From NCBI GenBank assembly GCA_025345505.1, contig JANVCC010000120.1:2762049-2826048 (forward strand): 64,000 bases of DNA, in the 5' to 3' direction. The position numbers were made by a program, and so were the translations under genes. This document shows positions 1 through 11,775 of this stretch, in pieces (position 1 is the first letter of the stretch; every line of letters starts with the position of its first letter). The notes below the pieces were generated by a model. It was not told where the DNA came from and did no database searches. It was given only the letters and a program-made list of their open reading frames with translations. This DNA is from Todiramphus chloris collaris. Lineage: Eukaryota; Chordata; Aves; Coraciiformes; Alcedinidae.

Positions 1-214
1 TTGTAACCATTCATCAGCTCCCCTCTCAGGCTTCTCTTCTCCAGGCTGAACAGCCCCAGGGCTCTCAGCCTTTCCTCACCAGAGAGATGTTCCAGTCCCT
101 TCATCATCCTTGTAGCCTCCCTTGGACTCTCTCCAGTATTTCCCTGTCCCTCTTGAACTGGGGAGCCCAGAACTGAACACAACACTCCAGATGTGGTCTC
201 ACTAGTGCAGAGAA
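1..214 (-). mobile_element. CR1 LINE fragment, cut by window edge
   Basis: Read on the minus strand this is the end of the CR1 reverse-transcriptase ORF and the start of the 3' region. It encodes a [12 protein letters not shown] motif followed by [17 protein letters not shown], then the segment around 'ctggggctgttcagcctgg'. The element continues beyond base 1, so its 3' end is not visible. The frame is not translatable throughout and the copy is dead. It is the same RT segment that recurs at 1889-2096, 11260-11420 and 25400-25600. Confidence 0.92.
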
Positions 215-1679
215 ATATCTTAGTCTCTGCAACACACATGTCACTTCACTTTTGCAAAGCCAAGAGGACAAGGAGGTGACCTAAAGCTTCACTTTTTCAA
301 TTAGCTGCTATCTAAAGGGACAGTTCCCAGCTTTCCCCCAGTCCCAGGGCAGCTCCCTCTGAACACAGCACTCAGACGCCCAGCCCCTGGTGTGATTTTC
401 ACTCCTTTGTATGAAGCAGCTCTTAGGGACACCCAAGATCCCTTCCCAGCACGAGACTCTACAGTAGCCAGAAAGGTGCTGAGCAGAAGTGCAAGGGCAA
501 GGTCATGGTCCGTGCAAGGGCACGGTCGGAGTCTAAAAGGTGTGGATTGCTGCAGTCTCAGCACAGCAGCCGAACTCTGCTCAGCTCCCAGGGCAGCACT
601 AAATCCAGCCCCTTGCCCAGGGCTCGGTGCCTCTCTCTCAGTTACTCGATAACCCCTCAGCCCATCGATAGGTGGGGTTTCTGGGTGCTTGTAGTTGATG
701 CACAGAGCAGGTCCATCTGCTTCCTCGAGCCTTAGGGACCGATGCTCTGTTATCTTCACTCCTGCACAGTTGTTGACACAAAAAAGCACGGGGGGGGGGG
801 GGGGATTTCACCGCTCGCTCTGAACGGGAACAGCGGGTGAAACGTGGCCAGGTCCCTGCAGCCACTTCTAGGAGGTCATCATTTCTCAGAGTCCAGCTTA
901 GAGCAGAGAAGGGAGAAAAGCATTGATCTCCTGTGCATGGCAGCTTATCTCAGTGCACCATGGGTGAAATTTCTTCCTTATCTCAAAGGCCATTGAAAGA
1001 CCCGTGAGCTGCTTGTTTCGTACGAAACTTTACGGCAGGTTTTGGTCTGTGCGCAGGGCAGTTTTCTTTATTATTATTTTTTTTCTCCATAGTATAGAGA
1101 AAACAAGTCCCAGCCCAGGAGCAGAAGATAAGCAACCGAACGCCCTTGCACCTTCCAAGCCGTATAGCTGAGGTTTCAACTGAGTGACCCCCAGGCCAAG
1201 GTGAATATAGATCTGAAGTGAACGTGCTGCTGCCTGCTTAATAACGTCGATAGGCTATATCCAGCTGGCTGTTAACAGGAGGAGAGTGTTTTTTCAACTA
1301 ATCGTGGTTTTTTTCTTCACGGAAGCCTGAGATGCCAAAAGACAGCTCCTTTGCGGTGATGCTCAGCGAGTGTTTTGTCTGGCACAGGAGGCTCTCTGAT
1401 GATAAAATGCCATCTCCCGCACTCCTCACTGCCCCACTAAAATCTGTGCTTGATTAGCACCTACCTCTCATCAGATGTAGGCACCACAGGTTTGGGAGCA
1501 GGGGTAAGTGCCACCTCGGCAGGTGGACATCAGAGTCAGCGTGTCACCGCTGCTGCCCACGCCGAGGAGGGCTCGGGAGGTTTGCTGTCACCTTGGCAGC
1601 TCCAGTACTTGCCACTGCCTTGGTGAGTCAGGGGAAAACTGTTCCTCTGCCTCAGCAAATAAGCTTCAGGTCAGCACTA
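215..1679. other. Unique sequence, no gene recognised
   Basis: No repeat family or exon was recognised here. A run of 15 G at 790-804 is the only marked low-complexity tract. Short open frames of up to 162 codons overlap on both strands at 301-865, but none resembles a known protein and their composition is ordinary for moderately GC-rich noncoding DNA. Confidence 0.5.
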
Positions 1680-1884
1680 GAGCAAGCAGGTCACAAACTG
1701 GAACACAGAAAGTTCCACCTCAACATCAGAGAAAACTTCTTGGATGTGAGGGTGGCAGAGCCTGTGCCAGGATGCCCAGAGAGGCTGTGGAGTCTCCTTC
1801 TCTGGAGCCTTTCCAGCCCCCCCTGGATCTGTTCCTGTGTGGGCTGCCCTGGGTGACCCTGCTCTGGCAGGGGGGTTGGACTCA
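1680..1884 (+). mobile_element. CR1 LINE 3'-region fragment
   Basis: Starts at the 'cacaaactggaacacag' block, runs through 'tgcccagagaggctgtggag' and the 'gccctgggtgaccctgctct' block, and breaks off just after 'gggttggactc', before the usual terminal 'gatgatctccagaggtccc'. It belongs to the 'gcctttccagccccc' type seen also at 10936, 16593 and 25378. Its missing 3' tip directly abuts an oppositely oriented CR1 piece. Confidence 0.93.
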
Positions 1885-1888
1885 AGAA

Positions 1889-2096
1889 GTTCCTGTCCCT
1901 TCATCATCCTCGTAGCCTCTGTTGGATTCTCTCCAGTATTTCCCTGTCCCTCTTGAACTGGGGAGCCCAGAACTGGACACAACACTCCAGATGTGGTCTC
2001 ACGGGGGCAGAGTAGAGGGGGAGGAGAACCTCCTTCAACCTTCTGGCCGCACTCTTTTTTATGCACCCCAGGAGGCCATTTGCCTTCTTGGCTCAT
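1889..2096 (-). mobile_element. CR1 LINE RT fragment, inverted
   Basis: Minus-strand CR1 covering the end of the RT ORF ([13 protein letters not shown] region, 'ccacatctggagtgttgtgt') and upstream toward the 'ggtctcctggggtgca' block. It lies tail-to-tail with the plus-strand fragment ending at 1884; neither keeps a native 3' terminus at the junction. Confidence 0.9.
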
Positions 2097-2831
2097 TTTG
2101 GGTCACTTTGCCCTGTAATCCCAGTGGCACATCAAGGCAGCAGCACAGTGAGAGATCCCCCCAGCTCTCCCTGCCACCTCACTTCTCTGGGCTCGGTCGT
2201 GTTCTCACTAGAGGCAGTCGAGCCACATCCATTGCACAGTTTGTTTGCGAGCTTGGCATTTTTCATCATTTAATAACATGCAGCAAATGGTTTTTCACAC
2301 TCTTAGAGCAGCCCCATAAAGCACCGCAACGAGCGTCGGCAGTGATTTTACTCAGCACATTTATTGCATCAGTTGTTGAATTGAACTGTTTGTGCATCTT
2401 AATCAGAATCCTGCCCTTTATTTTGTTCCCACTAATAGGGGAGAGGGGGACAAAAGGGGCTTTTGAGTAGGGATCCCCTTGCTCTGGGTTTCAAAAGCAT
2501 AGCTTTGCTGCCTCACTAAATCTCTGCTGGAGGTCTGACCCCTGTCTTTTTAAGGTAGAGGGAACCCTGTTGTTAATTAGGGGCAATTTTAGGCCAGTTT
2601 TAGGCAAGCGACCCCATTTTGTCGAGCAGCAGCATATTCAGGTGGGGCCTCCAGGCTGGCTGTGTGTGGTTATGAGCAGGCCTGGCATGGTGTTCTGCTC
2701 TCAGTATCCCAAGCTAATTAGCAGTGCTGGTGGCCCAGGACCCAAGGCTGGCAAGGAGCAGGCTCAGGTCTTCATGTTCAGGCAGTGCATGTAGAGAGCC
2801 TGGTTCATGACTTCTCAAATGGTACCTTCTT
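2097..2831. other. Unique sequence
   Basis: No gene or repeat recognised. The first part (to about 2480) is AT-rich around 'catcatttaataacatgcag' and 'cacatttattgcatcagttg', which could be regulatory or simply neutral. Confidence 0.4.
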
Positions 2832-3075
2832 CCCTTCCAGAAGAAGCCCAGGAATAGATGCAGACAACCATCCCTGGCACCACTGCAGGGGAGGTTGTCC
2901 AGGGCTCTGAGCAACCTGCTCTAGCTGCAGATGGCCCTGCTCCCTGCAGGGGTTTGCACTAGATGTCCTGGAAAGGTCCCTTCCAACCCAACCCAACCCA
3001 ACCCAACCAGTTCTATGGTTCCATGGTTCTATGATTCTATGGTTCCGTGGTTCTGTGATTCTATGATCTATGAAC
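2832..3075 (+). mobile_element. CR1 LINE 3' end with expanded tail repeats
   Basis: Carries the 'gagcaacctgctctagctgc' and 'gatggccctgctccctgcag' blocks typical of one CR1 type, then 'aaggtcccttccaaccc'. The tail has grown into (CAACC)n at about 2981-3009, followed by imperfect 'gttctatgattctatg' units to 3073. CR1 elements normally end in short 8-bp tail repeats, so this marks the true 3' end of the insertion. Confidence 0.93.
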
Positions 3076-4186
3076 ATAGTCTTTGCAGTGCAGTGATCCC
3101 AGGGATGGAGAGGAGATCCAGCTAGCTTCTGTGCCTTGGGTCTCGTTGGATTTGAAGAGAGAAACTTTCAAAAGCTGACATGCCCTGTTAGGTTGGGGCT
3201 GCCTCAGTTTCCTGATGTTTCCAGCTGTCTCTGGAGTGAGTGATGGGACTCAGTAAAACACCAGTCCAGATGGCCAACAGTTGGATGGGCAACTGGGACC
3301 TTCTGGAGTGAGTGGTGTGAGTTGCTGTCACCAGAGAGAGAAGTGGGTGTCTTCTGGGTATTGTAGGCAGCTCTTGCCCTCTTTCTATAGCTCTAACCAC
3401 TAGATGGAGGCGCAGATTGATACCCGGGGAGTGCAAGTTCCACCTTGGGAATAACTATAATCCCCCATTTTCAGCACCGTTTCCTCCTGGCGTCTCTGAG
3501 TTTCCTTGGAGGGTCTGCAACGGTCAGCAGGCTGGCAGGGTATAGGGACTAATTCAACTGGGAGAAAGCAAACAGCAAATGTCAAACTGGCAGTGCTGGC
3601 GTGGGGTCCTACTGTGGGACCCCCTGCTCCTGAAAAGACATTTCCAAGGGCTGAAGTAACATGGTCCCTACCCCAGTTCTTGCTTTCCCACCTGCCTCCA
3701 CCTGCTCCTCACAGCTATTTCAGTCTGAGGTTCCTACTGCAGGGCAGCAGCACCTCTGTCATTTATGCCGTGGCTGGTCTTGGTCTAACTTCAGGCTAGA
3801 GCATCCCAAAGGCCTTTTAAGGGACATCCAGCCAGCAGAGAAGAGGCTTGAGGAGCATCCTTCCCCAACTCCCATCTGTGTGAGGAGCGTGGTCTGAGCT
3901 TCGCGCGCAGTCCTCACGCACCAGCAGGCCTCCTGCTTTATTGGAGCAACATCTTCTCCCTCTGCTTGTGCCACCCACGTCCTCCCCCCAGCACTGACCC
4001 ACTCTGGGGTCCCTCCAGCTTTCCAGAGCAGAGCTGCTCAGAGCCCAAGGTGAGTTGCAGGCCAAATTGGGCAACTCCTCTTCTACCCTCCCCGAGTTAC
4101 AGCAGTTTGATGCATATCATGAACCTACAGCAGCTTATTGAGTACTTAAGCAGTACTTATTGGTAAGGGAGCCACAAAAATGATGA
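3076..4186. other. Unique sequence
   Basis: No repeat or exon was recognised. Open frames of up to 97 codons on both strands look incidental and lack matching splice or family signals. Confidence 0.4.
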
Positions 4187-4290
4187 AAAGGTTTTGAGAA
4201 TTGGGCCTGTGAGAGATGGGCAGGCTCAGGCTGGAGAAAGGATGACTGCACGGAGACAGGAGTGCTGTTTGCAACTGGAGAAGAGGCTGT
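4187..4290 (+). mobile_element. Possible very old CR1 remnant
   Basis: The stretch with 'gggcctgtgagagatggg', 'caggctggagaaaggatgac' and 'ggagacagg' follows the order of the CR1 block '...ctgaggaaaggctgaggg...ctggagaagagg...ggggagacc', but with many differences and no adjoining diagnostic 3' end. Alignment to a CR1 consensus would settle it. Confidence 0.3.
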
Positions 4291-5360
4291 TAGGGGGCAA
4301 GTGGGGAGAAATTATCATCATTAGTCACTGACAACAATGTGAGAACTAACAGGCTGGGGCTGTGGCAGGGAAACTGCCATTAAAGTGCTGGAAGAAATCC
4401 TGTAACTCTAAGCAAAAGTGATGCATTTCACGTGGCCGAAGAGAGTCCGTGACATCCCTAATCTTGAAGATGCTCAGTCCTGAGCAGGCCTCTGTCATCT
4501 CTCAAATAATGAAGCAAAGCTCCTCTCAGGCACAGAAGACACTGATGGAGCAGAGATCCTGCCCATGCTCCCAGCGATGCTGGTACCAACATATGTCCTG
4601 ACTTGGTACCAACATATGTCCTGTCCTGCTGCCCATCAGCAGAGCATATGTGAGGGGGAACCACAGCTGGTCCAGCCTGTGTGCCCCAAGGCAAAGGATC
4701 TCCTCACCCAGGCTTTGCAAGCCAACTTTCTTTGCTACGTTTCTTCTGCACTGCTTTGCTGCCCGTGGCACGGTGCCTGCTATTTTCGCTGCAGAACAAA
4801 CCTCATTTAAAAGAAACTCCTGCTGCTGAAGTGCTGGCACGAGATGCTAGAAGCAGCCAGCACCATGGGTGGTCAGCGTAACCCCTCCTCGGTCACACTT
4901 GCCCTCCATCCACAAGCCTTCTGGCAACACTGGAATACCTGGGACCGAGATCCGGTCATTCGGTGTGTCCACCCCCACGCATTTCTCATGTCGTCCACAG
5001 ATATTTTTTTTGGAGGAGTTTGGGGCCAGCAGCTGAAAAAACTGCAATGCAAACGCCAGCCAGCCGGCAACTCCTACGATCCAACTGAACAAAGCTGACA
5101 AACTTCATTTTTAGCTCTCGTCTCAAGACTGCACGCTGCAAAGCACGAGGAAATTAGTGTCATTAGTGAGGAAACGCAACAGGAGGACCCAGGCCAGTTG
5201 GGATGTAGAGTCTTGGCTCTGAAGTTTGGCTCTCTGGCACTGTCTGGTAACAGAACCTCATTCAACCTGTGTCCTAAAGGAACATTTTATGCCTGTCTCC
5301 AAATCAAAGCTACACCTATACTTGAAAAGAAGAAGCACTGTCCTGCAGAGTGTCTGTGTT
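4291..5360. other. Unique sequence with a short direct repeat
   Basis: Contains a perfect 20-bp direct repeat, 'tggtaccaacatatgtcctg', at 4581-4600 and 4604-4623 (23-bp period). Nothing else recognisable. Confidence 0.5.
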
Positions 5361-5580
5361 TCACAGAATCACAGAATGGTAGGGGTTGGAAGGGACCTCT
5401 GGAGATCACCGAGTCCAACCCCCCTGCCAGAGCAGGGCAAAACTAGAGCAGATCACACAGAAATGCAGCTAGACAGGTCTTGAAAGTCTCCAGAGAAGGA
5501 GATTCCACAACCTCTCTGGGGAATCTGTTCCAGTGGTCCGTAACCCTTACAGTAAAGAAGCTCTTCCTCATGTTTATTCC
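5361..5580 (-). mobile_element. CR1 LINE 3'-region fragment
   Basis: Begins with the reverse complement of the CR1 tail ('cacagaatcacagaatggta'), then 'ggttggaagggacctctgg', 'gagtccaacccccctgccag', the 'aaagtctccagagaaggag' block and 'agtaaagaagctcttcctca'. The 3' end is intact and the 5' end is truncated in the region just after the RT ORF. Confidence 0.94.
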
Positions 5581-7616
5581 CTTGGAATAAAGAATGACAC
5601 CAGTGTAAAGTATTTCTGTAAGGGAATGTGCTACTTGCATAGTTACTAATTCATTACTGGTCATGGCCAAACTCACTCCTCTACTAAGTCATCTATTAAA
5701 TGAGCCAAATGAAATTTATTAACACAGCATTGATCATTTAAGTCTTTGAGCATAAAGCATAATGGAATAGAAGGAGAAGTAATAATTTCTTGCCTGGCTT
5801 CTGGTTCATGTCTTGGGCTCAGAGCTGTGCTACAGCTTCAATTGTTCCCGGAGCTTCTCCCTAAACAGACATGTGAGAGCAGCTGCGGGGGGGTGGATGG
5901 GTCTTTGGATTTTTGCTTAAAAGGCCAAGTGAGATTCCCTTTGGACTTGGCCTGAAATGACTCTGAAAACCGAATGGAAAAAAAAAACCCCAAAAATAAA
6001 AATAGAGGCGAGGCTTTAAATAGCTCTGAGGACGAAGTTCTTATTTGGACATTAAGATGGGTCTTGCCACGTTTGCACTCAGAGATGCTGGTCGCCCATC
6101 TCCCCCAAGCTCTGTTCTTGTAGAAGCTCAGCTCTTTTTTTGATGCTCATTACAAAGAGGGGAGGAGAGGTTGCGTGGGGAGCTGGGGCAGGGTCCGGGC
6201 TCCAGCTGCACAGCAGAAAGCCAAGTCTTCCTGCCAGGCTGGACTATGCAGCACAAGGCAGCTCCTGCCTCCACTAGAGGTTGCCCCAGTGTCGCTTTTT
6301 CGGGAGGAAACCTCCTATCCCCCGAGGAAACTGTCTAATCACCGCTTTGTACAATTAGACTCAGTCTTTATGAAGCTCTGATCATTTATGCGCGCAAAGC
6401 TAAGTTTGTTTCCACTGGAGATAATTTAGCCTCTAGGCAGACGGGGATTTTCGTGGGGTTTCTAATTCTGGATGGGCTTGATGGGGAAGTGCTGCTCTGG
6501 TTCCCCTCCCGCTGCCCTGCAAATTAATAAGAAATCATAAAGGTATCTCTAAGGTGACCGGTTTCTGGGCCAGTAGCAATGTAGACTAAAGGCTCTCACC
6601 TTGAGAGCCCCGTGGACTTGGAGGCAGCAGCTAAATCAAGTTTGCGAGGGTCTCAGTAGAGTCTAAACCTTGAGCACTTTACTCCATGAAATGACAGACG
6701 GGTCCCTAAGTGCCAGGCCATGTCAAAGATGCTCAAAGCTCTCAGCTCCTAATGAGGCTAAAGAAGAGTTAAGCTTCACGGGTCTAAATTATGTTAAATG
6801 GGACTTACAAGATTAAGTCATGGAGACGGGAGGGAGCACAATCCTTCCTTTCTTCCCGACTTTAATTCAGCGTGGGGACAGACGACAGAGACGGGAGCTT
6901 GCACAGCGGGGGCTCCGTGTGTCTCCAGGAAATGTTCACCAGCAGCATCAGGCATACGGTGACTCAGCCCAGTAGTGGGATGGGAAGAGCAGCAGCATCA
7001 CCACCGAGCCAGGTGGGGAGAGTGGCAGAGATTCGGGGTAACGGAGCTGTCACGGCCAGCGATCTCCGTCAGTACCTGCAGTGAAATGTCATATTAAGTC
7101 TAAGTTGGGGGGGGGGAACAAAACCCTGAGCACCTCAAGAATAAAAACATCAATCAATCCCCTGTTTTCACTCGTGCGTCAGCGCGTTGCCCAGGGGAGC
7201 CTCCTCCGCCCCTCTCCAGCAATCAGCCTTATCAAAGCATCATTAACCATTGTCAAGTCAAAGACATCTCGATTATAAACGAGTCCAAGCCCAGACGAGG
7301 AAGTGTTTTGCCATTCATGCTGTGTAGTCCGGACACGAAACGAAGCAACGTGTGAATTTCTAGCCCAGAGGCTCTGAGCAAGGTGCAGGATTTACCCCTT
7401 AACCCCAACTCCCTTGCTGCTCTATGTGATCAAATATTTACTTACTGATACCCAACAGATCATCAAACGCTCAGAGAATAAGTGTGGGAACACCCTTAAA
7501 AAGTCATCTACTCCGTCTACTCTATCCACAGCAGGATCAATGCTACTTATATTGTCCCTGGCAGATATTTTCCCTGAACTATTCTTCCAGACCCGCAGTG
7601 ATGGAGGCAGCACGTT

Positions 7617-7670
7617 CTCCATAGGCATCTTCTTCACTCTCCATAGGTATCTTCTTCACTCTCCATAGCG
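7617..7670. repeat. 22-bp tandem repeat, about 2.4 copies
   Basis: Unit 'ctccataggcatcttcttca' plus 'ct' occurs at 7617-7638 and 7639-7660 with one substitution, followed by a partial third copy 'ctccatag'. Confidence 0.9.
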
Positions 7671-9810
7671 GTATCGCTGCTCCGTGGTGTTACTATCAGA
7701 ATCTGCGTCCCCGCAGTTCAGATAAGCTCCCTCTTGTCCCCTCGATGAAGGATTTTGCTTTTGCCAGACAAGAAGCGTTGTCACGGCTCACCATTGGCAT
7801 GCACGGGTTTGCATTTCACTCCAGTGGAGCTCATGAAAGTCTGCAGCCCAAAACGAGCATTGATTTTTCATAGTGCGTCCGGGTCGGCTTTTTGTTATGC
7901 GCTGTGTCTCGCTAAAGTTGAGCTAGAAATTGAAATATTTCTCCAACGTATATTTATGAATCCAGACCTTTTAGCAGTTTGCTGTTTTTATTGCCGCTGG
8001 ACTTACAGATGACTTTGGTTTTTAAAAATGAAATATTTAAGCAGAAACTGAGGGGTTTTTTTTTCTTTTTTTTTGGTGGAGATTTTAATCACGCTGCAGG
8101 TTTTCTGGGGTTTTTTCAGTCAGAACTTTTAGATGAAAGCGTTTGACCAACAGATAGGTCTACAAGAGCAGAGAGGTGTGGAGAATCACCAGTTTTCACG
8201 AAAACTTTCCAAAGTTAGGGGGGAAAAGAAGGTCTCCAAATCCACATTTAGCCACCAAGATAAATAACCTGGTTTCAGAAGTAGCAGCCGAGCAGGAGTT
8301 CTCTTTGGATGCCTCCTGTGAGTAAACGCTCGAGAAGATAAATGGAGGTTTCCTGACTTAAGAGGAGCTGTGCACATGAATAGCTCCTCACTGAACTGGA
8401 GGGGCTTTTCATGGCTTGTGAGTGGCACTTTTAAAAACAGAGCTGTAAATGTAAAATCCCCTCAGCCCCTTTCCCCACACTGGGTGCAGCCCCTTCTGGG
8501 GGTGAGGGCAGAGCTTTCCCAGCCTTCCGCCCATCCTTGCTTGAGCGTTGGGACAGAGGGATGGTTTATGCACAAGATACTGTGCTGTTTTGAGGGAGGA
8601 AATCTGTGCCTGTGTCATGAGGTGCTGGTGGGTGAAAAGAGGCGTTAAGTGAAGCCAAGGTATTGATCCATCCCCCAAAGTCCAGACAACTTCTTGTGTG
8701 CTGCAAGACCAGTCTGAGCTCACCCAAACTTAAAAGCCAAGGACTGGAGCTCACATACTCATCTTCTACCTACTGTGGCTTTCTGCTGTTATCACCAAGT
8801 CCTCTTCCTTCGGACCCATACCCCTGACAGAAGAATTGCAGGCAAACATTTTCTTGAAAATGTTATCAAGAATACAAAAAAACCACCCCAGAAAATCAGT
8901 TATTCCACGTGGCTAGATTCTGGCTTTTTTTTGTTATTTATTTGGGTGAAATAAAAGCCCACTGACATTGTTTCTTTGCGGTAGTGAAGTGACAGAAATG
9001 GTCCAACACACGAAAAGCATATGTTTTCCCATCTGGCTCCTGTGTTTTTACTCCAAGGTCAGGAGTTTCTCAATGTGTGCAGAGATGCTCGTGTTCATCA
9101 TCAGTGAGAAAAGACTGGATGTGAACAATTTCAGACGCATCCTCTGAGCCTTACACGGGCAGATTTCCCCCCGGAACAGCTTCTCGGAGCCGCAGTGCAC
9201 CGGGAGGCTTCTGACAGTAAACCAAACTGTGCCTTCCTCCATGCATTCAGAAAACCCGTGTTTCCCAACTGGGTGTTGTGCAAGACAGCCAGAGCTGGGA
9301 GGGTGTAGGAAGGATGAGCAGTTTCCACTCAGATGATGACAGCTGAGATTGTTTGAGGCTGTAATTTCCAGGGCTGCAAAAAAGGTTGTGAAGCATCTGG
9401 CCTCTCTTCTGCTGGTCTCCAAACCATCTTCAGGTGGGTGGTTTGTGATCAACCTCTTCCCCACCCAGGTTCTGGTCAGATTGGGATGAAGGTGTTTTCA
9501 GTTGGGAACTTGGGTTGCTGGAGCAGTAGCTCTGAGAGCTGTTGGTGACTTCTGGAGGGAATGGGTAGAGAAAATCTATCAAGGTCTCCGTGGCTCAGGG
9601 CAGATGCTGGAGGGCTTTAATGTTTCCTCACAGCAGATAGTGATTCTGCAGAAGGTTTAATATATCTCAACAACATTCACTACAGACTAGGATGGGGTTA
9701 TTCCCCTCTTCTGCCAGGAGGGAGGAAAGTCTGTCCCTTCCCCTATTTAGGCTGCTGGAATTGGGAATCCAAGAAGCTACATCATAGAAGGCCCAGGGAG
9801 GACCACAGCC

Positions 9811-9872
9811 ATCTACCACTGTCCATGAGTTGAGTTCATGACATCTACCAGCCCATGAGTTGAGTTCGTGAC
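9811..9872. repeat. Two-copy 30-32-bp tandem duplication
   Basis: The string beginning 'catctacca' and containing 'catgagttgagttc' is repeated back to back (9811-9842 and 9843-9872), with one base change and a small length difference. Confidence 0.88.
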
Positions 9873-10935
9873 AGTTTACAGTCGTGCACGTTTGGATGTC
9901 TTCAAATGTAAGTTATTTCCTTTTGTCTAGGAAGATCTTGGAGGGGGACTTCAGAATTCAACCTCTCAGAGAAACCTTGCGGGAGGTCCGGGCAGCGCAT
10001 AGAACTTTAAAATGCAAGTTTTTACCCCTCTTTCTGAATGTCTTCTGCCTGGTCCTTTCTGTTCTTTTTTAAGAATGGATTAAAAGGCTCCTTTTCAGAG
10101 CTGGAGCAAGTTTCCCAGGCTAATGCAGCCCCAGCCAAGTTTTGCTTTCATCGAGGCAGTTCACTCCTCACCACAACATCTCTTTAGGCTTATTAAATCA
10201 GCCTAGTCTCCTGAGGGATATTTTAAATGGGGGTAAAATACCATATTAAGCAGTCCAGGAGCTCATTCGATTTAATTTCATTCGTACTTAATTTCTTTCT
10301 TTGTCTCTTCTTTAAGAGACTTGGAGGTATTCTGAAGATGCTTCTATTTTTTTAACCTTTTGCTGCATATAATAACTGAATCTTGTTACTAAACGTTGGA
10401 GGACTTTTGCAAAGTATGTAGAGGATTACATTTGCTAGAATGGTGTAAAACATTAGGGTAAATACTAAAAATAAATCATACTTGTCGAGTGAATGAGCAA
10501 AGGACAATATTTGATACATTACCTGGCCTTTTCCTGAGGGAATTACGGATGTGTACATAATTAATTTGTTGATCTGTTGAACTTAAAAGTTTGGGGTTGG
10601 GGTTTTTTCCCCCAGTGTGCTTCTTGATTGTTAGTGAAAATTGCTCAGATTGTACAGTTTATTCATTAAAAAAAAAATTGAAAGAAACTAAGTGTGCCTT
10701 TCAAGAACAAAGAAAGAAAAGCAGCTTTTAAATGTGATTGCTTAAGGAAAAGTAGACTGTGCCATCCTGCTCTGTGTGTGTGGTAGTGCAGTGCCCGGGT
10801 CTCTCGGTTACAGCTTTATTAGACACCAGAGAATCCACTCAAGAGCTGGATCTACAAGAAATCTGAGTTTAACTCTGCTCTTCCAAGAGTGGCTTACAGG
10901 CAATGGTCTATCACTGACTCCAGCCTGTTCTTCTG

Positions 10936-11775
10936 GAGATGGGGTTGGAAGGGAGCTCTGGAGATGATGGAGTCCAACCCCCCTGCCAGAGCAGGGTCAC
11001 CCAGGGCAGCCCACACAGGAACAGAGCCAGGGGGGCTGGAAAGGCTCCAGAGAAGGAGACTCCACAGCCTCTCTGGGCAGCCTGGGCCAGGCTCTGGCAC
11101 TGGAACAGGGAAGAAGTTTCTCCTCCTGTTGAGGTGGAACTCCCTGGGTTCCAGTTTGTGCTCATTACCTCTTGTCCTATCCCAGGGCACCACTGACAAG
11201 AGCCTGGCCCCTTCTCCTTGCCCCCCACCCTGCAGAGATTTGGAACCATTCATCAGCTCCCCTCTCAGGCTAAATAGCCCCAGGGCTCTGATGTTCCAGT
11301 CCCTTCATCTCTCTTAGCCTCTGTTGGACTCTCTCCAGTATTTCCCTGTCCCTCTTGAACTGGGGAGCCCAGCACTGGACACAACACTCCAGATGTGGTC
11401 TCACTAGGGCAGAGTAGAGGGGGAGGAGAACCTTCCAGGACCTGCTGGCCACACTCTTTATACAGCCCAGAAGATCTTTGGCCTTCTTGGCCACAAGGGC
11501 CCATTGCTGTCCCATGGAGAACTTACTGTCCCCCAGGACACCAAGGTCCCTCTCCATGGAGCTGCTTTCCAGTGGGTCTACCCCTAACCTGTACTGGTGC
11601 ATGGTGTTGTTCCTCCACCAGTGCAGGACTCTACACTTATCCTTGTTGAACTTCACTAGGTTTTCCTTTGCCCAGCTCTCCAACCTGTCCGGATCTTACT
11701 GGATGGCAGCACAGCCTTCTGGTGTCTCCGCCAGTCATCCCAGTTTAGTATCGGAGATGATGTTGCAAAGGCTGT
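10936..11775 (-). mobile_element. CR1 LINE, about 840 bp, RT C-terminus plus 3' region
   Basis: The longest minus-strand CR1 here. From the right (upstream) it holds the end of the reverse-transcriptase ORF. A nearly intact frame at 11270-11683 shows FNKDKCRVLHW, then [50 protein letters not shown] and [11 protein letters not shown], the expected order of the region after the catalytic palm. Downstream come the 'ggtcccagagaatgg'-like block and the 3' type with 'gcctttccagccccc'. The catalytic FADD box is missing because the copy is 5'-truncated near 11775. The 3' tip is cut at 'ggttggaagggagctctgg'. It is a dead copy. Confidence 0.95.
11270..11683 (-). pseudogene. CR1 reverse transcriptase C-terminal remnant
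   Basis: Open for 137 codons inside the CR1 copy. The protein matches the post-palm connection region of CR1 ORF2p, with ERDLGVL near residue 44 and [11 protein letters not shown] near residue 91, and ends by frame drift around residue 125. The palm catalytic aspartates and the upstream endonuclease are absent, so it cannot encode an active enzyme. This is a fossil coding fragment, not a host gene. Confidence 0.9.

Larger units (their letters stand above)
5581..10935. other. 5.4 kb unique region, candidate conserved non-coding islands
   Basis: No repeat or gene recognised. Two stretches resemble conserved non-coding DNA by eye: even base mix, several CpG, homeodomain-like TAATT/ATTTA cores and no open frame. 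They are 6330-6440 (around 'tttatgcgcgcaaagctaag') and 7850-8020 (around 'ctccaacgtatatttatgaa'). Small tandem duplications occur at 7617-7670 (22-bp unit, 2.4 copies) and 9811-9872 (30-32-bp unit, two copies). Poly-T tracts lie near 8050-8075. Confidence 0.4.
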
